Of a stretch of DNA of 64,000 nt, positions 1-7,791 are shown in pieces. Location: the NCBI GenBank assembly GCA_963709155.1, contig CAVPVD010000007.1, forward strand, positions 2,170,001-2,234,000. Reading direction: 5' to 3'. Below the pieces are notes generated by a model. The model searched no databases. It was given only the letters and a program-made list of their open reading frames with translations, and had not been told where the DNA came from. Position 1 is the stretch's first letter; each line of letters opens with the position of its first letter. Made by a program: the position numbers and the translations under genes. Source of the stretch: Bog-159 sp963709155 (lineage in GTDB: Bacteria > Acidobacteriota > Terriglobia > Bryobacterales > Bryobacteraceae).

Positions 1-198
1 GCCTGCGTCCGTGACATAATCGGGCGCGAAGTCCATCATCACGCGGTTGAGTTCCGTCACCAGCTCGATCATCGGGCCTTTCACCTTCTCGTCGTAGACG
101 TTCTTGCGCGGCTGGAACCATTCGCGCTTATTGTTCCGTGCCAGGCTCCTGTAGAATGCCATGGCCTCGGTTGGAAAGCCGGGAAACCCGGATCGCAT
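1..198 (-). CDS. DUF2461 family protein, 5' part only
   Basis: The first 66 codons of a gene that runs off the left edge. The peptide opens with FPGFPTEAMAFYRSLARNN, continues REWFQPRKN and later MDFAPDY, which is the typical start of DUF2461 (TIGR02453) proteins of roughly 220 residues; their biochemical function is not established. The ATG is preceded by a perfect AGGAGG five bases upstream. It diverges from murB with only 23 bp between the two start codons, so the promoters of the two genes must overlap each other's coding starts. The family call rests on pattern memory of the N-terminus only. Confidence 0.78.
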   Translation of the reverse strand, partial: MRSGFPGFPTEAMAFYRSLARNNKREWFQPRKNVYDEKVKGPMIELVTELNRVMMDFAPDYVTDAG

Positions 199-221
199 AG
201 CTGCCTCCTATAATTGAATCG

Positions 222-1193
222 ATGGACCTCACGCTGGCGCGCCTGTCCGAAATACCCAATTTAACCGTTTCCCGCGACGCGCCGCTTTCGGCCTATACCC
301 GCTTCGCCATCGGCGGTCCGGCCGATGTCTACGCCGAAACCGAGAGCGTGGAATCCTTCATCCGCGCGCTGGCCGTGGCGCGCGCCAGCGGCCGCGATTA
401 CATGGTGATGGGCGGTGGCACGAACCTGATCGTGTCGGATGCGGGTTATCGCGGCATCATGTTGCGCTTCGTGGCGCGGCGCATGCTGGCTGCCGGCGAC
501 CGCGTCCAGTGCGACGCCGGCGCGGTGCTGCAGGACCTGGTGGATTACACGATCGGCCATGGCCTGCAGGGGCTCGAGACCCTGGCCGGCATTCCCGGTT
601 CGGTTGGGGCGGCGGTATATGGCAACGCAGGCGCGTACGGGCATTCCATCTCGGAACGAGTGCGGCAGGTGCGCTTCTTCGATGGCGAGTGTGTGCGCGT
701 GTTCGATCGCGATGCGTGCGAATTCCATTATCGCGAGAGCGTCTTCAAACGCCATAAGGATTGGATCATCTTCTCGACCGAATTGCACCTGACGCCTGCG
801 GATACCGCCGGCCTGCGCCAGACCGCCGGCGATATCGTGAAGGTGCGCAACGAAAAGTTTCCGGTGACCATGAAATGCGCGGGCAGCATTTTCAAGAACT
901 TTCTGCTGGCCGAATTGCCGCCTGCCGTGGCCGCCGCCATTCCCGGCAAGGTGATTCGGGAAGGCAAAGTGCCGGCCGCATACTTTTTGGAACAGGCGGG
1001 GGCGAAGGACATGTCGCGCGGCGAGATCCATGTGGCCGCGTATCACGCCAACCTGATCTACAATGCGGGCGGAGGCACCGCCGCGGATCTTTGCGCGCTG
1101 ATCGCGGAGTTGAAGGCGCGGGTGCGCCGCCAGTTTGGGGTGGAACTGCAAGAGGAAGTGCAATACGTGGGGTTCCCGTGGCCCACGCTTTAG
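222..1193 (+). CDS. murB: UDP-N-acetylenolpyruvoylglucosamine reductase MurB
   Basis: Cytoplasmic FAD enzyme that reduces UDP-GlcNAc-enolpyruvate to UDP-MurNAc, the second committed step of peptidoglycan precursor synthesis. The 323 residues show the FAD-binding stretch GGGTNLIV near residue 64, IPGSVGAAVYGNAGAYG near 123, HYRESVF near 168, the catalytic-serine segment CAGSIFKNF near 218 and a C-terminal glutamate in LQEEVQ. Length and the YRxS motif fit the shorter, type II MurB. No Shine-Dalgarno precedes the ATG; instead a perfect TATAAT lies at 209-214, only 7 bp from the start, which suggests a leaderless mRNA (inference). It stands apart from the main cell wall cluster at 37-55 kb. Confidence 0.97.
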   Translation: MDLTLARLSEIPNLTVSRDAPLSAYTRFAIGGPADVYAETESVESFIRALAVARASGRDYMVMGGGTNLIVSDAGYRGIMLRFVARRMLAAGDRVQCDAGAVLQDLVDYTIGHGLQGLETLAGIPGSVGAAVYGNAGAYGHSISERVRQVRFFDGECVRVFDRDACEFHYRESVFKRHKDWIIFSTELHLTPADTAGLRQTAGDIVKVRNEKFPVTMKCAGSIFKNFLLAELPPAVAAAIPGKVIREGKVPAAYFLEQAGAKDMSRGEIHVAAYHANLIYNAGGGTAADLCALIAELKARVRRQFGVELQEEVQYVGFPWPTL

Positions 1194-1303
1194 CGTGCCG
1201 CGGCGAACTTCAGTTCGCCGGCGGGACGCCAGTCCCGCTTAGGGCGAGCTTACGCTCGCCGAAGAGCGGGTTCTGGAGAACCCGCGCAGGCGTAGACGCC
1301 TGC
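1184..1303. repeat. Tandem array of six short perfect hairpins (repeat locus A)
   Basis: Six adjacent inverted repeats of 14-20 bp: CACGCTTTAGCGTG (1184, over the murB stop), GGCGAACTTCAGTTCGCC (1202), GCGGGACGCCAGTCCCGC (1221), GGCGAGCTTACGCTCGCC (1243), GCGGGTTCTGGAGAACCCGC (1266) and GCAGGCGTAGACGCCTGC (1286), the last followed by CCCACC. Two of these words recur as exact reverse complements near 23.05 kb, so this is a dispersed modular repeat and not a simple terminator. No U-tract follows. It runs up to the unclear start of the ankyrin gene. Confidence 0.85.
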
Positions 1304-1336
1304 CCCACCGCTGCTAGAGGAGCCGCTCTCGCAGTT

Positions 1337-2536
1337 GTGTTGCTTTGCGCGGCCCTGGCCCACGCGGCCGATCTGCACGAGGCGGTCACATCCGGAGATG
1401 TGGAACAAGTGCGTGCGCTCCTGGCCGCCGGGGCCGACAGCAACACGCGCGACGCGCTGGGCGCCACGCCGCTGCACGACGCCGCATGGACCGGCAATCG
1501 GGAAATCGCCGCACTGCTCATCGCGCACCGTGCGGATGTGAATGCCCATCACCTGGAAGCCGGATCCACTCCCCTGCACTACGCGGTGATCAAAGACAAC
1601 CGGGAGGTGGCCGAGTTGCTGCTGACGCACGGCGCGGCGGTGGATGCGGTGGACCGCTCGGGAGCTACGGCGCTGCTGTTGGCCGCCACGCGCGGCTATC
1701 AGGACATGGCGGTTCTGCTGGTCGCTCACCGCGCCGACGTGAACGCGCGCGACAAGCCGGGCGCCGGGCCCCTCGACGAGGCGGCGTGGAAAGGCTATCG
1801 CCGGATCGCCGTCCTGCTGCTGGATAAAGGCGCGGCGGTGGACGCGCGCAACCCGGAGACCGGCGCCACCCCGCTCAACGAAGCCGCCACCAAGGGCCAT
1901 GCAGATGTAGTCGATCTGCTGCTGGCGCGCGGCGCGGACGTCAATCTGCGCGACAACTCCGGCGCCTCGCCGCTTGAAAATGCCTCGCGCTACCGGCATG
2001 CGGCCGTCGTGGACGTCCTAATGGCACACGGCGCGACTCTCGCCAAGAAGGATCAACCCGGGTACACGCTGCTCGACGAAGCCGTGATGAAAGGGCAAGC
2101 CGACATGGTGGAACTGCTGGCTTCGCGGGGCGCGGATGTCAATGCCCGGAACGCCGAGGGTTCCACGCCCTTGGGGGACGCGTCGCTCAAAGGCTATGTG
2201 GAGATCGCCCGCATTCTGCTGGAACACGGCGCGCGCGTCGCCGGAAAAAACTCCGCGGGCGCCACGCCGCTGCACGACGCCGCGCTGGGCGGGCATCACG
2301 AAATGGTGGCGCTGTTGCTCGACGCGGGCGCGGACATCGACGCGCGCGACGGCGCAGGCGCTACGCCCCTATACAATGCGGCTTCATGGGACCGCCGCGA
2401 GGTGGTCGAATTGCTGCTGGCGCGCGGAGCGGACGCGGGAATCCGGACCAAGGCCGGCGCGACGGCGCTCGATGGCGCCGCGAGCAACGGATTTGACGAT
2501 ATCGCCGCGCTGTTGCGGGCGCGCACGCCAAAGTAG
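1337..2536 (+). CDS. Exported ankyrin-repeat protein
   Basis: About eleven 33-residue ankyrin repeats fill the protein after a hydrophobic leader (LLCAALAHAA) that looks like a signal peptide, so it probably acts in the periplasm as a protein-binding scaffold. Repeat units carry the usual GATPLHDAA and EIAALLIAHRADVN patterns; the last ends in DDIAALLRART. The start is uncertain. There is no in-frame ATG before the signal-like segment, and the frame stays open upstream through the hairpin repeats. I chose GTG at 1337, which sits 15 bases after AGAGGAG; TTG at 1340 is the alternative. The repeat insertion may have displaced the original start. Function of the partner is unknown. Confidence 0.85.
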   Translation: MLLCAALAHAADLHEAVTSGDVEQVRALLAAGADSNTRDALGATPLHDAAWTGNREIAALLIAHRADVNAHHLEAGSTPLHYAVIKDNREVAELLLTHGAAVDAVDRSGATALLLAATRGYQDMAVLLVAHRADVNARDKPGAGPLDEAAWKGYRRIAVLLLDKGAAVDARNPETGATPLNEAATKGHADVVDLLLARGADVNLRDNSGASPLENASRYRHAAVVDVLMAHGATLAKKDQPGYTLLDEAVMKGQADMVELLASRGADVNARNAEGSTPLGDASLKGYVEIARILLEHGARVAGKNSAGATPLHDAALGGHHEMVALLLDAGADIDARDGAGATPLYNAASWDRREVVELLLARGADAGIRTKAGATALDGAASNGFDDIAALLRARTPK

Positions 2537-2587
2537 CGGATACGCGCCGCGTGAGAGAACAATCCGTCACCCGGGCCACCTCTACTA

Positions 2588-4084
2588 TTGGCACAACCTC
2601 ATCCGGTCGAATTAGCCGACATGTTCCGTGAGACGCCGGCCGGGCAATTGGCGCACTTTGCCCGGCGGATCGAACCGCACCTGGGGGTCCTCGATGCCGC
2701 TTTGCGGCGCCGGCTGAAGCCTGGCGAAGCCCGGCAGGTCAAAGCGTTGTCGTCGATCACCTTAGGCGCAGCGGCCCGTCTGCTGTCCACAGGCCAGCTG
2801 GCCGCCGATTTCTTCGAGCAGGTTGCCTACAACAGCCGGCGGCTGGCCAAGTTGAACGTTCCGCCAAGGGAAGTCGCGGACTGTCTGCGAGCTTACGACC
2901 GGGAACTCGAAGGCCGCTTGGGCAGACACGCGCTCGAAGGCATCCGGCGGCAACTGCAGTTCCGCACCCTGCTCGCCGTCAACAACGCCTACTATGAGGT
3001 CCGCGAAGCGGAGACGCAAGCCTTCTACGGCCTGCTGCGCGCCGAGATGGATGCCACGGGTCTGGACGATCTGCTGCACCGGTTCATTGTGATCCTGACG
3101 CGCACCTTCCGCGCCCAAGCCGGCCGGATCGTCCCGCTTGTGGATCGTCCGCCAATTGCCGCGCGCGTGCTCCGGCGGCTGGCCCGGCCGCGATATATCG
3201 GCGCCGGAAAGCAGGATGCGGATTTGATCCTGGACCCCGCCATGCGCGGCGCCTTTCAATCCTATTGGTCCATTCCATTCTTCTCGGGAGGCCGGCTGGC
3301 CGGCCTGATCCAATTCGGTTTTCCCACCGCATACCGCTGGCTGCCGCGCGAATTGGATTTGCTGAACGTGTTCGCGGAGCGTTGCCTGCGCGGCGCCGAG
3401 CGCGCCCGCCTGATCCGTGATTTGGCGGCACGGGAGGAACGCGTCCGCTCCCTGGCGGCGCACCTGCTGCAGGCCGAGGAGGAAGAGCGCCGGCGCATCA
3501 GCCGCGAGCTGCACGACGAAGCTGGGCAATCCATGCTGTTCCTGCGCCTGCACCTGGAGATGCTTGAGAAAGCCGCAACTCCCGATCTGCGGCCAAAGCT
3601 GGCCGAGGCGCGCCGGGTCACGGAGGGGATCATCGCCGAAATTCGCCGCATCATCGCCGCGCTGGCCCCATCGGCGGTAGAGGAATTGGGATTGCCCGCC
3701 GCCATACGGCATCTCAGCGCGCGCTTCCGGAAGCTCTATCCGATGCAGTTGCGCGTGAAGTTGACTCCTTATGGCGCACGCCTGCCGCGCGAAATCGAAG
3801 CCACGGTTTACAGGATCGTCCAGGAGTGCTATCAGAACATCGGTAAACATTCCGAGGCTTCCCGTGTAAACCTTCTATTGAGATCCACCGATACATTATT
3901 GGAACTGAGCGTCGAAGATGACGGCATCGGATTCGATGTGGAGCGCGCGGTGGCTCAACCGAAATCGTTCGGGTTGAAAGGCATGCGGGAGCGAATCGTC
4001 CTGTTGGGGGGGCAGTTCGAGATCCGCAGCAGCCCTGGGCATGGCGCGACCCTCTCCATACGCTTACCGATTTCCCGCCATTAG
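2588..4084 (+). CDS. NarL-family sensor histidine kinase, soluble
   Basis: A 498-residue kinase of the HisKA_3 class. An N-terminal helical region (about 1-150) precedes a GAF-like sensor region (about 155-275), then the dimerisation/phosphoacceptor helix RRRISRELHDEAGQ with the phospho-accepting His309, and a HATPase_c domain with the N-box IVQECYQNIGKHSEAS and G-box DDGIGFD. No membrane segment is visible, so it should sense a cytoplasmic signal, which cannot be named from sequence. The start is TTG at 2588; ATG at 2621 is an alternative, and neither has a clear ribosome site. The response regulator follows 24 bp downstream and is the evident partner. Confidence 0.9.
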   Translation: MAQPHPVELADMFRETPAGQLAHFARRIEPHLGVLDAALRRRLKPGEARQVKALSSITLGAAARLLSTGQLAADFFEQVAYNSRRLAKLNVPPREVADCLRAYDRELEGRLGRHALEGIRRQLQFRTLLAVNNAYYEVREAETQAFYGLLRAEMDATGLDDLLHRFIVILTRTFRAQAGRIVPLVDRPPIAARVLRRLARPRYIGAGKQDADLILDPAMRGAFQSYWSIPFFSGGRLAGLIQFGFPTAYRWLPRELDLLNVFAERCLRGAERARLIRDLAAREERVRSLAAHLLQAEEEERRRISRELHDEAGQSMLFLRLHLEMLEKAATPDLRPKLAEARRVTEGIIAEIRRIIAALAPSAVEELGLPAAIRHLSARFRKLYPMQLRVKLTPYGARLPREIEATVYRIVQECYQNIGKHSEASRVNLLLRSTDTLLELSVEDDGIGFDVERAVAQPKSFGLKGMRERIVLLGGQFEIRSSPGHGATLSIRLPISRH

Positions 4085-4108
4085 CGATTCTCGGCTCATG
4101 GGACGACT

Positions 4109-4765
4109 ATGGCAATTCGAACGCTTCTGACCGACGATCACACCCTGTTTCGGCAGGGCATCAAAACGCTGCTTTCCGCTACCCCGGATTTGGAAGTAGT
4201 GGGAGAAGCCGCCAACGCCGCGGATGCCATCACACAGGCGGCGGAACTGCATCCCGACGTGGTGTTGATGGACGTCAGCATGCCCGGGCTGAGCAGCTTC
4301 GAGGCCACCCGCCAGATCCGTAAGACCCGGCCCGAAACCAAGGTGCTGTTTCTGACCATGTACGACGACGAAGACTACCTGGCGGAGTGCATGGAAGCGG
4401 GCGCCAGCGGTTATTTGCTGAAGGACAGTCCGGCCGAGCAACTGGTATCGGCCATCGGCGAGGTGCATCGCGGCGGCAGCTACCTCAGCCCGCGCATGCT
4501 TTCGCATCTGGTGGACGATTTTCGCAGCCGGGTGCGGTCCGCCACGCGCCAGCCGCGTTTCAACACGCTCACGCGCCGCGAACTGGAAGTGCTCAAGTTC
4601 CTGGCGGAGGGCAATTCGGTAAAAGAAATAGCCGGCACGCTCGATCTGAGCGTGAAGACCGTGGAAGCTCACAAATTCAATCTGATGCGCAAACTGGACA
4701 TCCATAACAAGGCGCAATTGGTGCAGTATGCCATCCAGAAAAAGATCATTCGGATAGCCGTATAG
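4109..4765 (+). CDS. NarL/FixJ-type response regulator
   Basis: Transcription factor of 218 residues. The receiver domain has the acidic pair D9-D10, phospho-acceptor Asp55 in VVLMDVSMPG and a conserved lysine in GYLLKDS. A LuxR-type helix-turn-helix follows (LTRRELEVLKFLAEGNSVKEI to about residue 205). It lies directly behind the histidine kinase and is probably co-transcribed with it. Directly downstream, 56 bp away on the same strand, is the decaheme cytochrome/barrel pair, a plausible but unproven target. Confidence 0.95.
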   Translation: MAIRTLLTDDHTLFRQGIKTLLSATPDLEVVGEAANAADAITQAAELHPDVVLMDVSMPGLSSFEATRQIRKTRPETKVLFLTMYDDEDYLAECMEAGASGYLLKDSPAEQLVSAIGEVHRGGSYLSPRMLSHLVDDFRSRVRSATRQPRFNTLTRRELEVLKFLAEGNSVKEIAGTLDLSVKTVEAHKFNLMRKLDIHNKAQLVQYAIQKKIIRIAV

Positions 4766-4821
4766 GCGGGCACAAGTCAGAATTTGCAAGTGTTTAGCGG
4801 TTTTTTCTCTATAGTGAGAGA

Positions 4822-5730
4822 GTGTCCAGATGGTTACTCCTGCTGTGCGCGAGCGTCTCGCTGGCGCAGGCGGCAGACAGCTACGTTGGCAGTACGGTAT
4901 GTAAGAGTTGTCACGCCGACGTCTGGTTCAACTTCTACAAAAATCCACACTACAAAAGCATTGCCAGCGGCGATCAGCCGCCCGAACGGACCGGATGCGA
5001 AGGCTGCCATGGGCCGGGGAAGGCGCACGTAGAAGCGCACGGCGGCAAAACCACGATCCCGCGCGCTTTTTCCACGATGGAGCCCAAGGCGGTTTTGGAT
5101 ACCTGCCTGAACTGCCACGCCCGCGATTTCTCGAAGTCTAATATCCGCCGCTCGCAGCATTCGTTGGCGGACGTGGTGTGCACCAACTGCCACTCGATCC
5201 ACAAATCGCCGGCCGCGCAGTTCCTGCTGGCGAAGAAACAGACCGAGCTATGCTACGGCTGCCACGCGGACGTCCGCGCGCAGTTCTCCATGCCGTTCAA
5301 ACACCGGGTGAACGAAGGCTTCATGAATTGCACGGACTGCCATAATCCGCACGGCACCTTCGCGCCCACCTGGGGCATGGCGAACGAATCGCACATGGTG
5401 GCGCGCGCGGAGGGCAACGAGGAGGCCTGCCTGAAATGCCATGCGGACAAGCGCGGTCCCTTCGCCTACGAGCATCCGCCCGTACGCGTGGAGGGTTGCG
5501 GTGTCTGCCACATGGCGCATGGTTCGACCAACGCCAAACTGCTCGTGCGCCCGGTGGTCTTCACCTTGTGTCTGCGCTGTCACAACGGGGCCGACAGTTT
5601 CGGCACCCGCAACAACGGGATTCCGGCCCTGTCCAACACGCATAACATGCTGGACCCCCGCTATCAGCGCTGCACCCTGTGCCATGTACGAATTCACGGG
5701 TCCAACAGCGACGGGTACTTCTTCCGTTAG
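4822..5730 (+). CDS. Decaheme c-type cytochrome, DmsE/MtrA-like
   Basis: Exported 302-residue electron carrier. After a signal peptide (WLLLLCASVSLAQAA) there are exactly ten CxxCH heme-binding motifs: CKSCH, CEGCH, CLNCH, CTNCH, CYGCH, CTDCH, CLKCH, CGVCH, CLRCH and CTLCH. Ten hemes in about 300 residues is the size and heme count of periplasmic DmsE/MtrA cytochromes, which plug an outer-membrane barrel and pass electrons across the outer membrane. The GTG start follows a GAGAG-rich site closely. The next gene, 9 bp downstream, is an outer-membrane barrel, which supports this role. No surface cytochrome or quinol dehydrogenase is nearby. The terminal partner is unknown. Confidence 0.93.
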   Translation: MSRWLLLLCASVSLAQAADSYVGSTVCKSCHADVWFNFYKNPHYKSIASGDQPPERTGCEGCHGPGKAHVEAHGGKTTIPRAFSTMEPKAVLDTCLNCHARDFSKSNIRRSQHSLADVVCTNCHSIHKSPAAQFLLAKKQTELCYGCHADVRAQFSMPFKHRVNEGFMNCTDCHNPHGTFAPTWGMANESHMVARAEGNEEACLKCHADKRGPFAYEHPPVRVEGCGVCHMAHGSTNAKLLVRPVVFTLCLRCHNGADSFGTRNNGIPALSNTHNMLDPRYQRCTLCHVRIHGSNSDGYFFR

Positions 5731-5739
5731 GAAACAGCC

Positions 5740-7764
5740 ATGCGGAGCACATTTCTAATTGCATGGATTCTGGCGGCACAAACGGTGCTGGCGCAGCAGG
5801 TGGCAGCGCCCACGCCCGACCAGGCCGGCTCCCCGCGCGGTGAAAACACCGGCGACTACAACGTGATGGACTCCTTTGAAACCGGCTATCGTTTGGCCGT
5901 GGTCGATGGCAGCGTGGGGACCTATCGCAGCGATGTGAATTACGGTAACGGCATCCGCCTGCTCAGTAGCAGTCTCAGCGTGAACTCGCGCGACGGGCAC
6001 GGGCGTTGGTTCGACCAGATCGTACTGACCACCATGGGGCTCGGCAACGATCCTTACCAGGCGGTGAATCTACGCGTGGAGAGGAACAAGCTGTACCGCT
6101 ATGACATGCTGTGGCGGCTGGACGATTATTACAATCCCGGCCTGCCGATCGCCGGGGGACTGCACTTCATGGATACCACGCGCCACATGCAGGATCACAA
6201 TCTTACGCTGCTGCCGCAATCGAAAGTGCAATTCCACATGGGCTACAGCCGCAACACACAGGACGGGCCGGCGCTCTCCACGGTGCAGTTGTGCTTCAAT
6301 GGCGAAGTTTATTGCGGCACGGCCGGCAATGAATTCCCGCTTTTTGAAAACGTGCGGCGGGAAACCGACGAATACCGCCTGGGCGCCGATCTGGATCTGG
6401 CCGGATTCAAGCTCACCCTCTTGCACTCGTGGGTGTTCTTCAAGGACGACAGCGGCTATCAGGAGAACGGCACGATCGCGGGCGACAATCCGTCGAGCGG
6501 GGTGACCCTGAATCAGTTTCAGCGCTCCGAGCCTTACCACGGCGCGAGCCCCTACTGGCTGGGGAATCTGAATCGCAGCGGAAAGACGCTGGCGGTGAAC
6601 GGCCGGGTGACCTATGTAGACGGCAAGCGCGATTTTATCCTGGACGAAAATGCGTTCGGCGTCACGCCCCTGGGCGCGCAGAACCAGCAGGTGTTCGTGG
6701 GCGGCGATGCGTCGCGTCCCTCGTTGACGGGCGATCTTTCGGTCAGCCTGTTCCCCACTTCGCGGCTCACGCTGGTAAACAACACGTCCATCGACAGCAC
6801 GCGCATCGATGGCACTTCGGACTACGCGCAGTTCAATCCAGGCACCGGGACTACGGATTTCGTTTCATTTCGCTACCTGGGTCTACGCACCCTCGCCAAC
6901 GCCACCGACCTGCACTATCGGCTGAAGGGCTGGCTTTCGTTCTATGCCGGCTATCATTACGCCGACCGGCGCATCGAGGACATCGAAGACTACGCGGTTC
7001 CCGGACCCTTCAGTGGACCGATGTACGAGCAAAAGAATCATCAGCAGTCGGGGCTGCTGGGTATCCGCGTCAAGCCTGTGAAGGCCATGACGATCAACCT
7101 GGAAAGCGAGATCGGCCGCGCGAACCAGCCCTTCACGCCGGTGAGCGATCGCAACTATGTCGCGCTGGGCGGGCGGTTCCAGTATCGCTTGAAAAAACTG
7201 ACTCTGGGAGCGGCTTACAAAGAGAATTACAACAACAACTCGGTGACTCTAAGCAGTTATAGCTCGCATGCGCGAAACTATTCGGCGAACGCCTCGTGGG
7301 CGCCGCGCGACTGGTTCACGCTGGACGCCACCTACTCCAAGCTGCACCTGGATTCGCTCTCCGGCATCGTGTTCTTCGCCGGACCGGAAGCGGTGTCGCC
7401 GCTCATGAGCAATCAGGTCTACATCAGCAACATTCACGCAGCCAATCTGGTGGCGCGCTTTGTGGTGGCCAAGCGTGTGGATCTTTACGTGGGCTATACG
7501 ATCACGGACGATACGGGCGATGGCCGCGCCACCGCCGCGCCCCCCGGCTCCACCGACCCCACGACGCTGATCTTCGCCCCGGTCCAGACCTTCCCGCTGA
7601 GCTATCAGGCGCCGCTGGCGCGCGTCTCCATCCGCCTGCGCGAAAAACTGTGCTGGAACGCCGGCTGGCAGTATTACAACTATCACGAGCAGTTCGGGCT
7701 GGAGTCCTTTTACCAGGGCTATCACGCGAACACCGGCTATACCAGCGTAACCTGGGCCTTTTAA
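5740..7764 (+). CDS. Outer-membrane beta-barrel paired with decaheme cytochrome (MtrB/PioB-like)
   Basis: A 674-residue exported protein with a signal peptide ending VLAQQ, then a long series of alternating-residue strands rich in Tyr, Arg and Asn (for example YRYDMLWRLDDYYNPG and YHYADRRIED), ending in an aromatic residue after YTSVTWAF, as barrel proteins do. AGGAAA lies 5 bases before the ATG. Size, strand pattern and tight coupling to the decaheme gene fit the MtrB/PioB/DmsF porin of porin-cytochrome complexes. The N-terminal CxxC of Shewanella MtrB is absent, and I could not confirm homology by sequence alone. The MtrB-like role is therefore inference from context. Confidence 0.75.
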   Translation: MRSTFLIAWILAAQTVLAQQVAAPTPDQAGSPRGENTGDYNVMDSFETGYRLAVVDGSVGTYRSDVNYGNGIRLLSSSLSVNSRDGHGRWFDQIVLTTMGLGNDPYQAVNLRVERNKLYRYDMLWRLDDYYNPGLPIAGGLHFMDTTRHMQDHNLTLLPQSKVQFHMGYSRNTQDGPALSTVQLCFNGEVYCGTAGNEFPLFENVRRETDEYRLGADLDLAGFKLTLLHSWVFFKDDSGYQENGTIAGDNPSSGVTLNQFQRSEPYHGASPYWLGNLNRSGKTLAVNGRVTYVDGKRDFILDENAFGVTPLGAQNQQVFVGGDASRPSLTGDLSVSLFPTSRLTLVNNTSIDSTRIDGTSDYAQFNPGTGTTDFVSFRYLGLRTLANATDLHYRLKGWLSFYAGYHYADRRIEDIEDYAVPGPFSGPMYEQKNHQQSGLLGIRVKPVKAMTINLESEIGRANQPFTPVSDRNYVALGGRFQYRLKKLTLGAAYKENYNNNSVTLSSYSSHARNYSANASWAPRDWFTLDATYSKLHLDSLSGIVFFAGPEAVSPLMSNQVYISNIHAANLVARFVVAKRVDLYVGYTITDDTGDGRATAAPPGSTDPTTLIFAPVQTFPLSYQAPLARVSIRLREKLCWNAGWQYYNYHEQFGLESFYQGYHANTGYTSVTWAF

Positions 7765-7791
7765 GCGTGTAGGATAGAAAGAGGTGCCGCG

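Noticed and set aside
261..1163. 300-codon frame antisense to murB
   Set aside because: Shadow of a fully conserved gene.
761..1336. 5' extension of the ankyrin gene back to an ATG inside murB
   Set aside because: It would overlap murB by over 400 bp in another frame and run through palindromic repeats; the peptide has no domain there.
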